Assembly (NCBI RefSeq): GCF_024612015.1
Contig: NZ_CP102512.1
Span: 3,100,001-3,164,000 of the forward strand
DNA length: 64,000 nucleotides
From: Streptomyces sp. CA-210063
GTDB taxonomy: Bacteria; Actinomycetota; Actinomycetes; Streptomycetales; Streptomycetaceae
Direction: 5' to 3'
The first letter of the stretch is position 1. Each line of letters begins with the position of its first letter. The position numbers and the translations under genes are program-made. A model generated the notes under the pieces. That model was not told where the DNA came from and did no database searches. It worked only from the letters and a program-made list of their open reading frames with translations. Positions 46,441-54,909 of this stretch are shown piece by piece.

Positions 46441-47823
46441 CTACGCCTTGGCGAGTTCCTTCTCACCGTCCGACTCGGCGGCCGCGGCCTCCGGCGCAGG
46501 TCCATGCCCGTCGTCCAGCAGCGTCTTCTCGTCGAAGGGCAGCTGCCCGGCGAGGACCTGGTCGACGCGCTCCTTGTCGATCTCCTTGGTCCAGGTGCCG
46601 ATGAGGACCGTGGCGACCGCGTTGCCCGCGAAGTTGGTGAGGGCGCGGGCCTCGCTCATGAAGCGGTCGATGCCGACGATGAGGCCGATGCCGTCCACCA
46701 GGGCCGGCTTGTGGGACTGGAGGCCACCCGCGAGGGTCGCGAGGCCGGCGCCGGTGACACCGGCCGCGCCCTTGGAGGCGACCAGCAGGAAGAGCAGCAG
46801 CGGGATCTGCTCACCGATCGACATCGGCGTACCCATGGCGTCGGCGATGAAGAGGGACGCCATGGTCATGTAGATCATGGTGCCGTCGAGGTTGAAGGAG
46901 TAGCCGGTCGGGACGGTGATGCCGACGACGGGCTTGCTGACGCCCAGGTGCTCCATCTTCGCGATGAGGCGCGGCAGCGCCGACTCGGAGGAGGAGGTGG
47001 ACAGGATCAGCAGGAACTCACGGCCCAGGTACTTGAAGAACGTGAAGATGTTGAGGCCGGAGACGATCCGCAGCAGCGCCGCGAGCACGATGAAGACGAA
47101 GAGGAAGCAGGTGACGTAGAAGCCGAGCATCAGCACGGCGAGGCTCTTGAGGGCGTCGAGGCCCGCGGAACCGGTCACGGCCGCGATGGCACCGAAGGCG
47201 CCGATCGGGGCGGCCCACATCACCATCGCGAGGATGCGGAAGACGAGGCGCTGGATGTGCTCGACACCGCGCAGGATCGGCTGGCCGGCGTCACCCATGG
47301 CCTGGAGCGCGAAGCCTGCGAGCACGGCGACGAGCAGCGTCTGGAGGACCTCGCCGCCGGTGAAGGCGGAGACGAGTGTCGTCGGGATGATGCCGAGCAG
47401 GAACTCGGTGGTGTCCTTGGCCTCGGCCGACACCTGCGCCTGACCGGTCTCCTTGATCGCGTCGGTCACCGCGAGGCCGGTGCCCGGCTCCAGGATGTTG
47501 CCGACGACCAGGCCGATACCGAGGGCGACCAGCGACATCACCGTGAAGTAGGCGAGGGCGATACCGCCGACCGCGCCGACCTTCGCGGCCTTCCGTACGG
47601 AGCCGATGCCCAGCACGATCGTGCAGAAGATGATCGGCGAGATCATCATCTTGATCAGGTTCACGAAGCCGGTGCCGATGGGCTTCAGCTCAACGGCGAA
47701 GTCAGGGGCGATGAGGCCCACGGCGATGCCGATGGCCACAGCCACGATCACGGCGATGTACAGGTAGTGGGTGCGGTCCCGCTTGGCGGGTGCGGTAGGT
47801 GCCGTATGAGTGGTGCTGGCCAC
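46441..47823 (-). CDS. dctA: C4-dicarboxylate/cation symporter
   Basis: A 460-residue DAACS-family membrane transporter taking up succinate, fumarate or malate with cations. GTG 47821-47823 follows GAGGAGGG (5-base spacer). About eight hydrophobic helices are visible plus the hallmark re-entrant loops: the Ser-rich STSSSESALPRLI, the substrate loop PTGYSFNLDGT, and the second loop region SKGAAGVTGAGL with the helix-8 Asp/Asn motif DRFMSEARALTNFAGNAVAT. The C-terminus is an acidic tail. It is divergent from a CitA/DcuS-like two-component system, which fits dicarboxylate-induced control. Confidence 0.93.
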   Translation of the reverse strand: MASTTHTAPTAPAKRDRTHYLYIAVIVAVAIGIAVGLIAPDFAVELKPIGTGFVNLIKMMISPIIFCTIVLGIGSVRKAAKVGAVGGIALAYFTVMSLVALGIGLVVGNILEPGTGLAVTDAIKETGQAQVSAEAKDTTEFLLGIIPTTLVSAFTGGEVLQTLLVAVLAGFALQAMGDAGQPILRGVEHIQRLVFRILAMVMWAAPIGAFGAIAAVTGSAGLDALKSLAVLMLGFYVTCFLFVFIVLAALLRIVSGLNIFTFFKYLGREFLLILSTSSSESALPRLIAKMEHLGVSKPVVGITVPTGYSFNLDGTMIYMTMASLFIADAMGTPMSIGEQIPLLLFLLVASKGAAGVTGAGLATLAGGLQSHKPALVDGIGLIVGIDRFMSEARALTNFAGNAVATVLIGTWTKEIDKERVDQVLAGQLPFDEKTLLDDGHGPAPEAAAAESDGEKELAKA

Positions 47824-47893
47824 GGCTGCCCTCCTCGTCGACGTCGTCGTCGGCTCGCTCTTCCGGCGTGCGGCTCACGTCCGGGGGAAATTC

Positions 47894-48283
47894 GGGAGAC
47901 GGTCTCCCAGGGGTGGGAACCGGCGGGTTCCCGGGTGGGAGACCGGCTCCCACGTGGGAGACCGGCTCCCGGGGGTGGGAGCCGGCGGGCTCCCGGGGCT
48001 GGGAGTGGGGGCTCCCGGGCGGGAGCCTGGGGAGGCTCCCTGCGGTGGGAGCCGGAGCTCCCGGTGGGAGCGGGGCTCCCGGGGGGTGTGGGAGCCGGGG
48101 CTCCCGGCGGTGGAAGCCGACAGGCTTCCGGGCCGGAGGCTTGGGGGCTTCCGGCGGTGGGAGCTGGGGGGCTCCCGGTGAAGGGAGACAGGCTCCCGGT
48201 GGTGGGGAGAGGTGCCTCCCGAGGTGGGAGACGGGCTCCCGGCGGCTCGGGGTGTGGGGTCCCGGGGCGGGAGTCGTACTCCC
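47894..48283. repeat. array of about 17 short hairpin repeats
   Basis: A 390-bp array of imperfect palindromes fills most of the dctA-kinase intergenic region. The unit is GGGAGcCGG(n)GGCTCCCG, 15-20 bp, with a 2-9 bp linker often CGGTG or GGGTG; the period is about 22 bp. Clear units start at 47894, 47914, 47937, 47956, 47977, 48001, 48021, 48047, 48066, 48090, 48112, 48135, 48159, 48183, 48205, 48226 and 48269. Arms vary in a compensated way (GGGAAC with GTTCCC, GGAAGC with GCTTCC, GGGAGT with ACTCCC), so pairing is maintained. Only the linkers vary and there are no long spacers, so it is not a CRISPR array. Confidence 0.95.
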
Positions 48284-48395
48284 TCTCGTTGTCCATGTGC
48301 TGGACGAGTCGATGGGGTGACTATCCCCCGCCCTGTGAGGGCGGTCACCCTTCCGTTCATTTAGTTCACGCCGACACGTCGAGCAGACTGTTGGC

Positions 48396-50126
48396 ATGCG
48401 CGTCCCGCCCCGCCTCCGTCCCCGCAGCCTGGCCGGCCAGCTCTTCGCCGTACAGGCGGTGCTGATCGCGGCCGTCGTGGCCGGGTACGCGCTGTTCACG
48501 TACGTCAGCGACCGCAGCCAGGCGGAGGAGGCGGCGACCCGCCAGGCCCTGGCCGTCGCCGTCACGGTCGCCGACTCCCCCTCCGTGCGCGAGGCGATCC
48601 ACACCCCCAAGCCCACCAAGCGGCTCCAGCCGTACGCCACCGAGGTGCGGCAGCACGCCGGCGTCGACTTCGTGACGATCATGACCCGTGACGGCATCCG
48701 CTGGACGCACCCCGACCCCCGGCAGATCGGCCAGCCCTTCCTCGGCCACATAGAGAAGGCGCAGAACGGCGAGTCCTTCACCGAGACCTACACGGGCACC
48801 CTCGGCCCGTCCGTCCGCGCGGTCACCCCGGTCATGGAGAACGGCGAGGTCATCGGCCTGGTCAGCGCCGGGATCAGGGTCCAGGCGATCAGCGACCGCG
48901 TCCAGGACCAGCTGACCGCCCTCGTCGGCGTGGCCGCCGGCGCCCTCAGCCTCGGCGGCATCGGCACCTACATCGTCAACGCCCGGCTGCGCCGCCACAC
49001 CCACAACATGAACGCCGCCGAGCTCAGCAACATGCACGACTACCACCAGGCCGCCCTGCACGCCGTGCGGGAGGGCCTCGTCATGCTCGACGGCCAGTAC
49101 CGCGTGGCCCTCATCAACGACGGGGCGCGCGAGCTGCTGGGTGTGACGGAGAAGGTCGTGGGCCGCTCGGTCGCGGAGCTGGGCCTGCCGGCGCCCCTGA
49201 CGGGGGCGCTCCTGTCCTCGGAACCGAGGGTGGACGAGGTTCTCCTGACCGCCGAACGGGTGCTGGTCGTGAACACGTCCCCGGTGTCGGGCGGCCAGCG
49301 CCGCGGCACGGTGGTCACGCTTCGGGACGTGACCGAACTCCAGTCCCTCACGGGCGAGCTGAACTCCGAACGCGGCTTCACCCAGGCGCTCCGCTCGCAG
49401 GCCCACGAGGCCGCGAACCGCCTCCACACGGTCGTCTCGCTGATCGAGCTGGGCCGCTCGGACGAGGCGGTGGAGTTCGCGACGGCGGAACTGGAACTGG
49501 CGCAGGCCCTGACGGACCAGGTGGTGGCCGCGGTGAGCGAGCCGGTGTTGGCGGCCTTGTTGCTGGGCAAGACCGCCCAGGCGAACGAGCGGGGCGTGGA
49601 GCTGGTGGTGTCGGAGGACAGCCGCATCGACGACGGCCTCCTCCCGGAGTCCCTCCCCGCGCGGGACCTGGTCACCGTCCTGGGCAATCTGATCGACAAC
49701 GCGGTGGACGCGGCGCAGGGGTCGGTGGGGGCGCGGGTGACGGTCACGGCGTACACGGACGGGGCAGAGGAGTCGACGGACGATTCCGTCCTTGTGCTGC
49801 GCGTGACGGACACGGGTACCGGTGTGGACCCGGCTCACGCGGAGGCCGTCTTCGAACGCGGCTTCTCGACGAAACCGGCGGGCCCGGGAGGTCGAGGGCT
49901 GGGCCTGGCCCTCGTACGGCAGACCGCGCGCCGCCATGAGGGCACGCTGACGGTGTCGGAGGCGGCCGGGGGCGGAGCGGAGTTCGAAGTCCGCTTGCCG
50001 CTGCGTACGACCGATCCCGGGGCCGGTGCCGGGGCTGGGGCTGGGGCTGGGGCCGTTCCTGTTCCCGTTCCCACCAAGGCTGTCCAGGCCCCTCGGGCCA
50101 CTGTGGCTGGAGGCGACGACGTATGA
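48396..50126 (+). CDS. sensor histidine kinase, CitA/DcuS type
   Basis: A 576-residue membrane kinase sensing an extracellular carboxylate (by family). It has TM1 near residues 13-35, an extracytoplasmic PAS-like CitA domain (about 40-170, ADSPSVREAIHTPKPTKRLQPYATEVRQHAGVDFVTIMTRDGIRWTHPDP), TM2 at about 175-195, and a cytoplasmic PAS (VREGLVMLDGQYRVALINDGARELLG). The His region is QAHEAANRLHTVVSLIELG, and the ATPase has N-box LGNLIDNAVDAA, G1 DTGTGVD and G2 GRGLGLALVRQ. The tail has hexanucleotide repeats (GAGAGAGA, VPVPVP). It is coupled to the response regulator by ATGA. Confidence 0.92.
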   Translation: MRVPPRLRPRSLAGQLFAVQAVLIAAVVAGYALFTYVSDRSQAEEAATRQALAVAVTVADSPSVREAIHTPKPTKRLQPYATEVRQHAGVDFVTIMTRDGIRWTHPDPRQIGQPFLGHIEKAQNGESFTETYTGTLGPSVRAVTPVMENGEVIGLVSAGIRVQAISDRVQDQLTALVGVAAGALSLGGIGTYIVNARLRRHTHNMNAAELSNMHDYHQAALHAVREGLVMLDGQYRVALINDGARELLGVTEKVVGRSVAELGLPAPLTGALLSSEPRVDEVLLTAERVLVVNTSPVSGGQRRGTVVTLRDVTELQSLTGELNSERGFTQALRSQAHEAANRLHTVVSLIELGRSDEAVEFATAELELAQALTDQVVAAVSEPVLAALLLGKTAQANERGVELVVSEDSRIDDGLLPESLPARDLVTVLGNLIDNAVDAAQGSVGARVTVTAYTDGAEESTDDSVLVLRVTDTGTGVDPAHAEAVFERGFSTKPAGPGGRGLGLALVRQTARRHEGTLTVSEAAGGGAEFEVRLPLRTTDPGAGAGAGAGAGAVPVPVPTKAVQAPRATVAGGDDV

Positions 50127-50812
50127 CCAAGGCCGAGGCCGATCCCATCAGAGTCCTGGTGGTCGAGGACGATCCCGTCGCCGCCGACGCCCACATGATG
50201 TACGTCGGCCGTGTCCCCGGCTTCACGGCTGTGGGCAAGGCCCACACGGGCGCGGAGGCACGCCGCGCGCTGGACCGCACGCCGGTGGACCTGCTGCTGC
50301 TGGACCTGCACCTGCCGGACGTACACGGCTTGCAGCTGGCCCGCTCGCTGCGTGCGGCCGGTTACCACGCGGACGTGATAGCGGTGACATCGGCGCGGGA
50401 CCTGACGGTGGTGCGGGAGGGCGTGTCGCTGGGGGTGGTGCAGTACGTACTGAAGCCGTTCACGTTCGCGACGTTGCGGGACCGGCTGGTGAGGTACGCC
50501 GAGTTCCACGCGGCGGCGGGCGAGGCGAGCGGCCAGGACGAGGTGGACCGGGCGCTCGCGACCCTGCGGGCACCGGGGCCGGCCGCCCTGCCGAAAGGGC
50601 TGAGCGCGCCGACGCTGGAGCGGGTGACGGTGACCCTGCGGGATGCGGGTGAGGGCCTGACGGCGGCCGGGGTCGCGGAAGCGGTGGGCATCTCCCGGAT
50701 CACGGCTCGGCGGTACCTGGAGCACTTGGTGGACGCGGGGCGGGCGGCGCGGAGTCCGCAGTACGGGCAGGTGGGGCGGCCGGAGCTGCAGTATCGGTGG
50801 GTGAAGGGGTAG
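50123..50812 (+). CDS. response regulator, CitB/DcuR type
   Basis: A 229-residue regulator starting in an ATGA overlap with the kinase. The receiver domain has the acidic pair VVEDD, the phosphoacceptor Asp in LLLLDLHLPDVHGLQLAR, TSARD, and Lys in YVLKPFTFATLRDRL. The C-terminal part has a helix-turn-helix (TAAGVAEAVGISRITARRYLEHLVDAGRAARS) typical of CitB/DcuR regulators rather than LuxR or OmpR types. The likely target is the divergent dctA promoter, across the hairpin array. Confidence 0.92.
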   Translation: MTKAEADPIRVLVVEDDPVAADAHMMYVGRVPGFTAVGKAHTGAEARRALDRTPVDLLLLDLHLPDVHGLQLARSLRAAGYHADVIAVTSARDLTVVREGVSLGVVQYVLKPFTFATLRDRLVRYAEFHAAAGEASGQDEVDRALATLRAPGPAALPKGLSAPTLERVTVTLRDAGEGLTAAGVAEAVGISRITARRYLEHLVDAGRAARSPQYGQVGRPELQYRWVKG

Positions 50813-50822
50813 GCAGCCCCCG

Positions 50823-51401
50823 TCAGGTGAAGGGTTTGGCGTAGAGGACGACCTGGGCCCCGAGCCCGGCGATCGTGAGGGCCTCGACGACGGAGAGCAC
50901 GACAAGCCCGGAACCGGTCTTCCCACTCGCCCAATACACAAGAAGCCCGGCGAGCGGAACGACACAGAAGGCCAGCAGATCGATCCCGCACTGTATGGCC
51001 TTACGGGAGCGGCGCCGGGCATCGGAACGGTGGGCCACTTCCCAGTCGAAAACCTTCTCCGCACCGGCGAGCTGCGCGAGCCGCGGCCCCAGATCCCCCC
51101 GCACGTACGCCCCGATCGCGGAGATCTTCTCGTCGTTGACGAGGTAGGTCCACCCGAGCACGACACACACCGGCGGCAGCGCGAGCAGCATGGCGGGCTG
51201 CTCGGCCTGCGCGGTCGCGGCGATGACGGCGGCGAGGATGGTGAGCGTGACGTAGAGGAGATTGTCCCGAAAGCCGATACGGGTCTTCTGCTCGTCCTTG
51301 ACGGTCTGGTACTCGGCGAGCAGCAACTGCCCGGCGGTGACGTCACGGTCGGCACGGTCGGCTCGGTCGGCACGGTCGGCTCGGTCGGCGGGTTCCGGCA
51401 C
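50823..51401 (-). CDS. hypothetical integral membrane protein
   Basis: A 192-residue protein; GTG at 51399-51401 follows GAAGGGA (7-base spacer). The N-terminus is a short repeat of Asp-Arg-Ala (ADRADRADRADRADRD), from an 18-bp DNA repeat. Two hydrophobic hairpins follow: LLYVTLTILAAVIAATAQAEQPAMLLALPPVCVVLGWTYLV and LLAFCVVPLAGLLVYWASG...VVLSVVEALTIAGLGAQVVLY, with a soluble KISAIGAYVRGDLGPRLAQL stretch between. I do not recognise the family. It is convergent with the response regulator, 10 bp apart. Confidence 0.75.
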   Translation of the reverse strand: MPEPADRADRADRADRADRDVTAGQLLLAEYQTVKDEQKTRIGFRDNLLYVTLTILAAVIAATAQAEQPAMLLALPPVCVVLGWTYLVNDEKISAIGAYVRGDLGPRLAQLAGAEKVFDWEVAHRSDARRRSRKAIQCGIDLLAFCVVPLAGLLVYWASGKTGSGLVVLSVVEALTIAGLGAQVVLYAKPFT

Positions 51402-51417
51402 GGGTGTCCCTTCGGGT

Positions 51418-51474
51418 GGAGGCGGAAGCGGAGGCGGAAGCGGGCGTGGCGGGGGCGGAAGCGGGCGTGGCGGG
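51418..51474. repeat. short tandem repeats between divergent genes
   Basis: Two 12-bp copies of GGAGGCGGAAGC (51418-51441) run into two exact 21-bp copies of GGCGGAAGCGGGCGTGGCGG (plus G) at 51433-51453 and 51454-51474. They lie just upstream of the membrane-protein start. Confidence 0.9.
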
Positions 51475-51587
51475 GGTGCCGACGCACCCTACCGGTGCAG
51501 ACACATTGACCTGACTAGACCACTCCTCGTACCGTCACCGGGCACCCACCCAGGCCACAACGACGTAGCCAGCAGGAGGTCGTGCCC

Positions 51588-52994
51588 GTGCGCCCCACCG
51601 CACCCAGCCCCCGCCGATCCCCCCTTCGCCTCCTTCTCACCGCAGCCCTGGCGATCACCGCCCCCGGCGCGCTCACCGCCTGCGGCACCGGCTCCGGCAG
51701 CGACCCGGACACGGTCGAGGTCTCCTACAAACAGTCCACGGACAACCAGATCCGCGTCCTGGACACCTTCCTCGCCGACGTCAAGAAGCAGTTCGAGAAG
51801 GCGAATCCGGGCAAGAAGGTGAAACTCGTCCCGATCAAGGCCCCGGACTCGGAGTACTACACCAAGGTCCAGCAAATGCTCCGCTCCCCGAAGACGGCCC
51901 CGGACCTGGTCTACGAGGACACGTTCCTCATCAACTCGGACATCACGAGCGGTTATCTGAAACCCCTCGACGACTACTTGGCCGACTGGAAGGACTGGGA
52001 CCAGTTCATCGACACGGCCAAGACCGCGGCGAAGGCCGAGGACGGCAAGACGTACGGCGTTCCGGACGGCACGGACACCCGAGGTCTGTGGTTCGACAAG
52101 GCGATCTTCGAGAAGGCGGGCCTGCCGGCCGACTGGCAGCCGAAGACCTGGGCCGACATCCTCACCGCCGCCCGCACGATCAAGGACAAGGTCCCCGACG
52201 TCATTCCCCTGAACGTCTACACGGGCAAACCGGCGGGCGAGGCCGCCACGATGCAGGGCTTCGAAATGCTCCTCTACGGCACGGAAGACGCCACGGCCGC
52301 CGACGCGAGCGACCCCCTGTACGACGAGAAGTCGAAGAAATGGAAGGCCGGCACGCAGGGTTTCAAAGACGCTCTCACCTTCGTGGAGACGGTCTACAAG
52401 GAGAAACTCGGCCCGGAAGTCTCCGACGCCCTGGACCCCAACATCTCCACCCGAGTACGCGGTGAACTCCTCCCCGAGGGCAGACTCGGCATCAACCTCG
52501 ACGGCTCCTGGCTCCCCCAGGACTGGCTGCCCGGCAGCGGCCACGCATGGCCGGACTGGTCGGAGAAACTCGGCCTCGCCCACATGCCCACCCAGAACGG
52601 CCAGTCCCCCGGCAAGGTGAGCATGTCCGGCGGCTGGACCTGGGCCATCCCCGACAAGGCGGGCAACCCCGACCTCGCCTTCGAGTTCATCGAGACGATG
52701 CAGACGAAGGCGAACGCCCAGAAGTGGTACATCGCCAACTCCGGAATCGCGGTCCGCAAGGACGTGGCTGAGGACCCGGCTTACGCGGAAGCCCAACCCG
52801 GCATCAAGTTCTTCACCGACCTGGTGCCGAGCACGCACTACCGCCCCGCGTACCCGGCGTATCCCAAGGTCTCCACCGCCATTCAGGAAGCGATGGAATC
52901 CGTGACGACGGGCGATGCCTCGGTGTCCGAAGCGGCCGAGAACTACGACGAGGAGCTGAAAGCGGCCACGGACAACCAGGTGATCGAAGAATGA
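51588..52994 (+). CDS. sugar ABC transporter substrate-binding lipoprotein
   Basis: A 468-residue solute-binding protein (SBP family 1). GTG 51588 is chosen because AGGAGGT (51574-51580) then has a 7-base spacer; GTG 51582 would be too close. A Tat/Sec-like basic N-terminus precedes the lipobox ALTACGTGSGSD. The mature part shows YEDTFLINSDITSGYLKPLDDYLADWKDW, a ligand-lobe GTDTRGLWFDKAIFEKAGLPADW... and GGWTWAIPDKAGNPDLAFEFIETM. It is followed by two MalF/MalG-type permeases. The sugar specificity cannot be read from sequence. The stop codon lies in a 21-bp tandem duplication. Confidence 0.92.
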   Translation: MRPTAPSPRRSPLRLLLTAALAITAPGALTACGTGSGSDPDTVEVSYKQSTDNQIRVLDTFLADVKKQFEKANPGKKVKLVPIKAPDSEYYTKVQQMLRSPKTAPDLVYEDTFLINSDITSGYLKPLDDYLADWKDWDQFIDTAKTAAKAEDGKTYGVPDGTDTRGLWFDKAIFEKAGLPADWQPKTWADILTAARTIKDKVPDVIPLNVYTGKPAGEAATMQGFEMLLYGTEDATAADASDPLYDEKSKKWKAGTQGFKDALTFVETVYKEKLGPEVSDALDPNISTRVRGELLPEGRLGINLDGSWLPQDWLPGSGHAWPDWSEKLGLAHMPTQNGQSPGKVSMSGGWTWAIPDKAGNPDLAFEFIETMQTKANAQKWYIANSGIAVRKDVAEDPAYAEAQPGIKFFTDLVPSTHYRPAYPAYPKVSTAIQEAMESVTTGDASVSEAAENYDEELKAATDNQVIEE

Positions 52995-53021
52995 GCCCGC
53001 GTGATCGAAGCATGAGCCCGC
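52980..53021 (+). repeat. two 21-bp tandem units spanning the SBP stop codon
   Basis: GTGATCGAAGAATGAGCCCG (plus C) at 52980-53000 and GTGATCGAAGCATGAGCCCG (plus C) at 53001-53021 differ at one base. The stop TGA (52992-52994) is in unit one. The second copy nearly abuts the permease start at 53026. Confidence 0.95.
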
Positions 53022-53025
53022 GCGC

Positions 53026-53928
53026 ATGAAGAGCCCCGCGAGGCCGGCAGCCGGGCCGCCACCGCACCCCACACTCCGCTCCCTGACCCGAGTCCTCCCC
53101 CTCACCCCCGCCACCGTCCTCCTGCTCCTCTTCCTCGCCGGCCCGATCGCCTACTGCGCCTACATCGCCTTCACCGACCTCCAACTCACCGGCCAGGCCG
53201 AGGATTCGTTCATCGGGTTCGACAATTTCCGTACGGCATTCGGGGACGAGGCGTTCCTCAACGCGGTATGGCTGACCCTGGTCTTCACGGTGATATCGGC
53301 CCTGATCGGCCAGAACACACTGGGCCTGGCTTTGGCAGCCCTGATGCAACGCGCCTCGAAACCCGTCCGCACGCTGGTGGGCGGAATCGTCGTGACGGCG
53401 TGGGTCCTGCCGGAGGTGGTGGCGGGATTCCTCCTCTACGCCTTCTTCCGCCGAGAGGGAACGTTGAACGCCATCCTGGACTGGCTCCATCTCCCCACCC
53501 AGAACTGGCTGTACACGCTTCCCATCCTGGCGGTCTCGTTCGCGAACGTCTGGCGAGGCACAGCCTTCTCGATGCTGGTCTATTCAGCAGCCCTGAACGA
53601 AATACCGAAGGAGATCACGGAAGCGGCGGAGGTGGACGGCGCGGGCGGCTGGCGCCGTATGTGGCACATCACGCTCCCAATGATCCGCCGCTCGATCGGC
53701 ACGAACCTGATGCTCATCACGTTGCAGACGCTGTCGGTCTTCGGCCTGATCTGGGTGATGACGCGGGGCGGCCCCAGCGGCAAAAGCCAAACGCTCCCCT
53801 TGTTCATGTACGAGGAGGCGTTCCAGAAGAGCATGATCGGTTACGGCACGGCGGTGGCGCTGTTGCTGCTGGTGGTGGGTTCGCTGTTCTCGACGATCTA
53901 TCTGCGGCTGCTGCGAACGGAGGTGTGA
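53026..53928 (+). CDS. sugar ABC transporter permease (MalF type)
   Basis: A 300-residue inner-membrane permease with six hydrophobic segments. The MalF-like N-terminus RVLPLTPATVLLLLFLAGPIAYCAYIAFTDLQLTG is followed by the FIGFDNFRTAFGDEAFLNAVWLTLVFTV segment. The EAA loop EIPKEITEAAEVDGAGGWRRMWHITLPMI contacts the ATPase. It pairs with the next permease. No ATP-binding subunit gene is nearby, so a shared ATPase such as MsiK is presumably used, as for other Streptomyces sugar importers. Confidence 0.93.
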   Translation: MKSPARPAAGPPPHPTLRSLTRVLPLTPATVLLLLFLAGPIAYCAYIAFTDLQLTGQAEDSFIGFDNFRTAFGDEAFLNAVWLTLVFTVISALIGQNTLGLALAALMQRASKPVRTLVGGIVVTAWVLPEVVAGFLLYAFFRREGTLNAILDWLHLPTQNWLYTLPILAVSFANVWRGTAFSMLVYSAALNEIPKEITEAAEVDGAGGWRRMWHITLPMIRRSIGTNLMLITLQTLSVFGLIWVMTRGGPSGKSQTLPLFMYEEAFQKSMIGYGTAVALLLLVVGSLFSTIYLRLLRTEV

Positions 53929-53934
53929 GTTTTC

Positions 53935-54795
53935 GTGGCCCTGAATACCCGAAACACCCGAACGCCCGCCTCCCGCCGCACAGTCCGCCACCGCCTGGCC
54001 GCAGACATCGGCCTCCTGGTCGTCGCCGCGACCTTCGTACTCCCGCTTGCCTGGGTGATCCTCTCGTCGGTCGACCCACAGGCGAACCTGACGGTGAAAC
54101 TCCCGGACGGCGTGACCCTCGACAACTTCGACGCTGTCCTGACCCCGGAAATCACCTTTACGCCACTGCTGAACAGCCTGCTCCTGTGCGGCGGAGGAAC
54201 GGCGTTGACGGTGGTGTGCGCGGCCTTGGCGGCCTACCCCCTGTCCCGATTCCGTTCCCGCCTGAACCGCCCCTTCCTCCTCACGATCCTCTTCGCGACA
54301 AGCCTGCCGATCACAGCGATCATGGTGCCGGTGTACGCGCTGTTCGTCCAGGTGAACCTGATCGACACCATGCAGGGCACGATCTTCTTCTTCGCCGCGT
54401 CCCAATTGCCGTTCGCCATCTGGCTGATGAAAAACTTCATGGACGGCGTTCCGAAGGAACTGGAGGAGGCGGCGTGGACCGACGGCGCGTCGTCGCTTCA
54501 GTCGCTGCTGCGGGTTGTACTGCCGCTGATGGGCCCGGGCGTCGCCGTGGTGACCGTCTTCTCGTTCGTGATGATGTGGGGGAACTTCTTCGTCCCGTTC
54601 ATGCTGCTCCTCACACCGGAACAGATGCCGGCGGCGGTGAGCATCAATGAGTTCTTCGGGAATCGGGGGACGGTGATTTATGGGCAGTTGGCGGCGTTCT
54701 CGGTTATTTACTCGACGCCGGTGATTTTGTTGTATGTGGGGGTGGCCAGGCGGTTGGGTGGGGGGTTTGCTTTGGGTGGGGCGGTCAAGGGGTGA
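53935..54795 (+). CDS. sugar ABC transporter permease (MalG type)
   Basis: A 286-residue inner-membrane permease. GTG 53935 follows GGAGGTG, which overlaps the end of the preceding permease. Six hydrophobic helices are visible and the EAA loop is GVPKELEEAAWTDGASSLQSLLRVVLPLMGPG. The YPLSRFRSRLNRPFLLTILF and MPAAVSINEFFGNRGTVIYGQLAAFSVIYSTPVILLY segments are typical of the family. With the lipoprotein and MalF-type permease it forms an importer lacking its own ATPase. Confidence 0.93.
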   Translation: MALNTRNTRTPASRRTVRHRLAADIGLLVVAATFVLPLAWVILSSVDPQANLTVKLPDGVTLDNFDAVLTPEITFTPLLNSLLLCGGGTALTVVCAALAAYPLSRFRSRLNRPFLLTILFATSLPITAIMVPVYALFVQVNLIDTMQGTIFFFAASQLPFAIWLMKNFMDGVPKELEEAAWTDGASSLQSLLRVVLPLMGPGVAVVTVFSFVMMWGNFFVPFMLLLTPEQMPAAVSINEFFGNRGTVIYGQLAAFSVIYSTPVILLYVGVARRLGGGFALGGAVKG

Positions 54796-54909
54796 CAGGG
54801 ATGGTGGAGGTATACGGCTGTCCCATTCACCGGACGCGCGGCAACTGGAGTGCAATCGAGGGAAACGTCGTCCGGAACGCCAGAGTCGCCAGAGTGCCGC
54901 TGGACCACG

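Noticed and set aside
47894..48283. CRISPR array
   Set aside because: Units are palindromes about 22 bp apart with 2-9 bp linkers; there are no unique spacers of 30 bp and no cas genes.
46360..48465. 701-codon open frame through dctA and the hairpin array
   Set aside because: Antisense to dctA and then runs through repeats without stops; it has no ribosome site and reflects G+C bias only.
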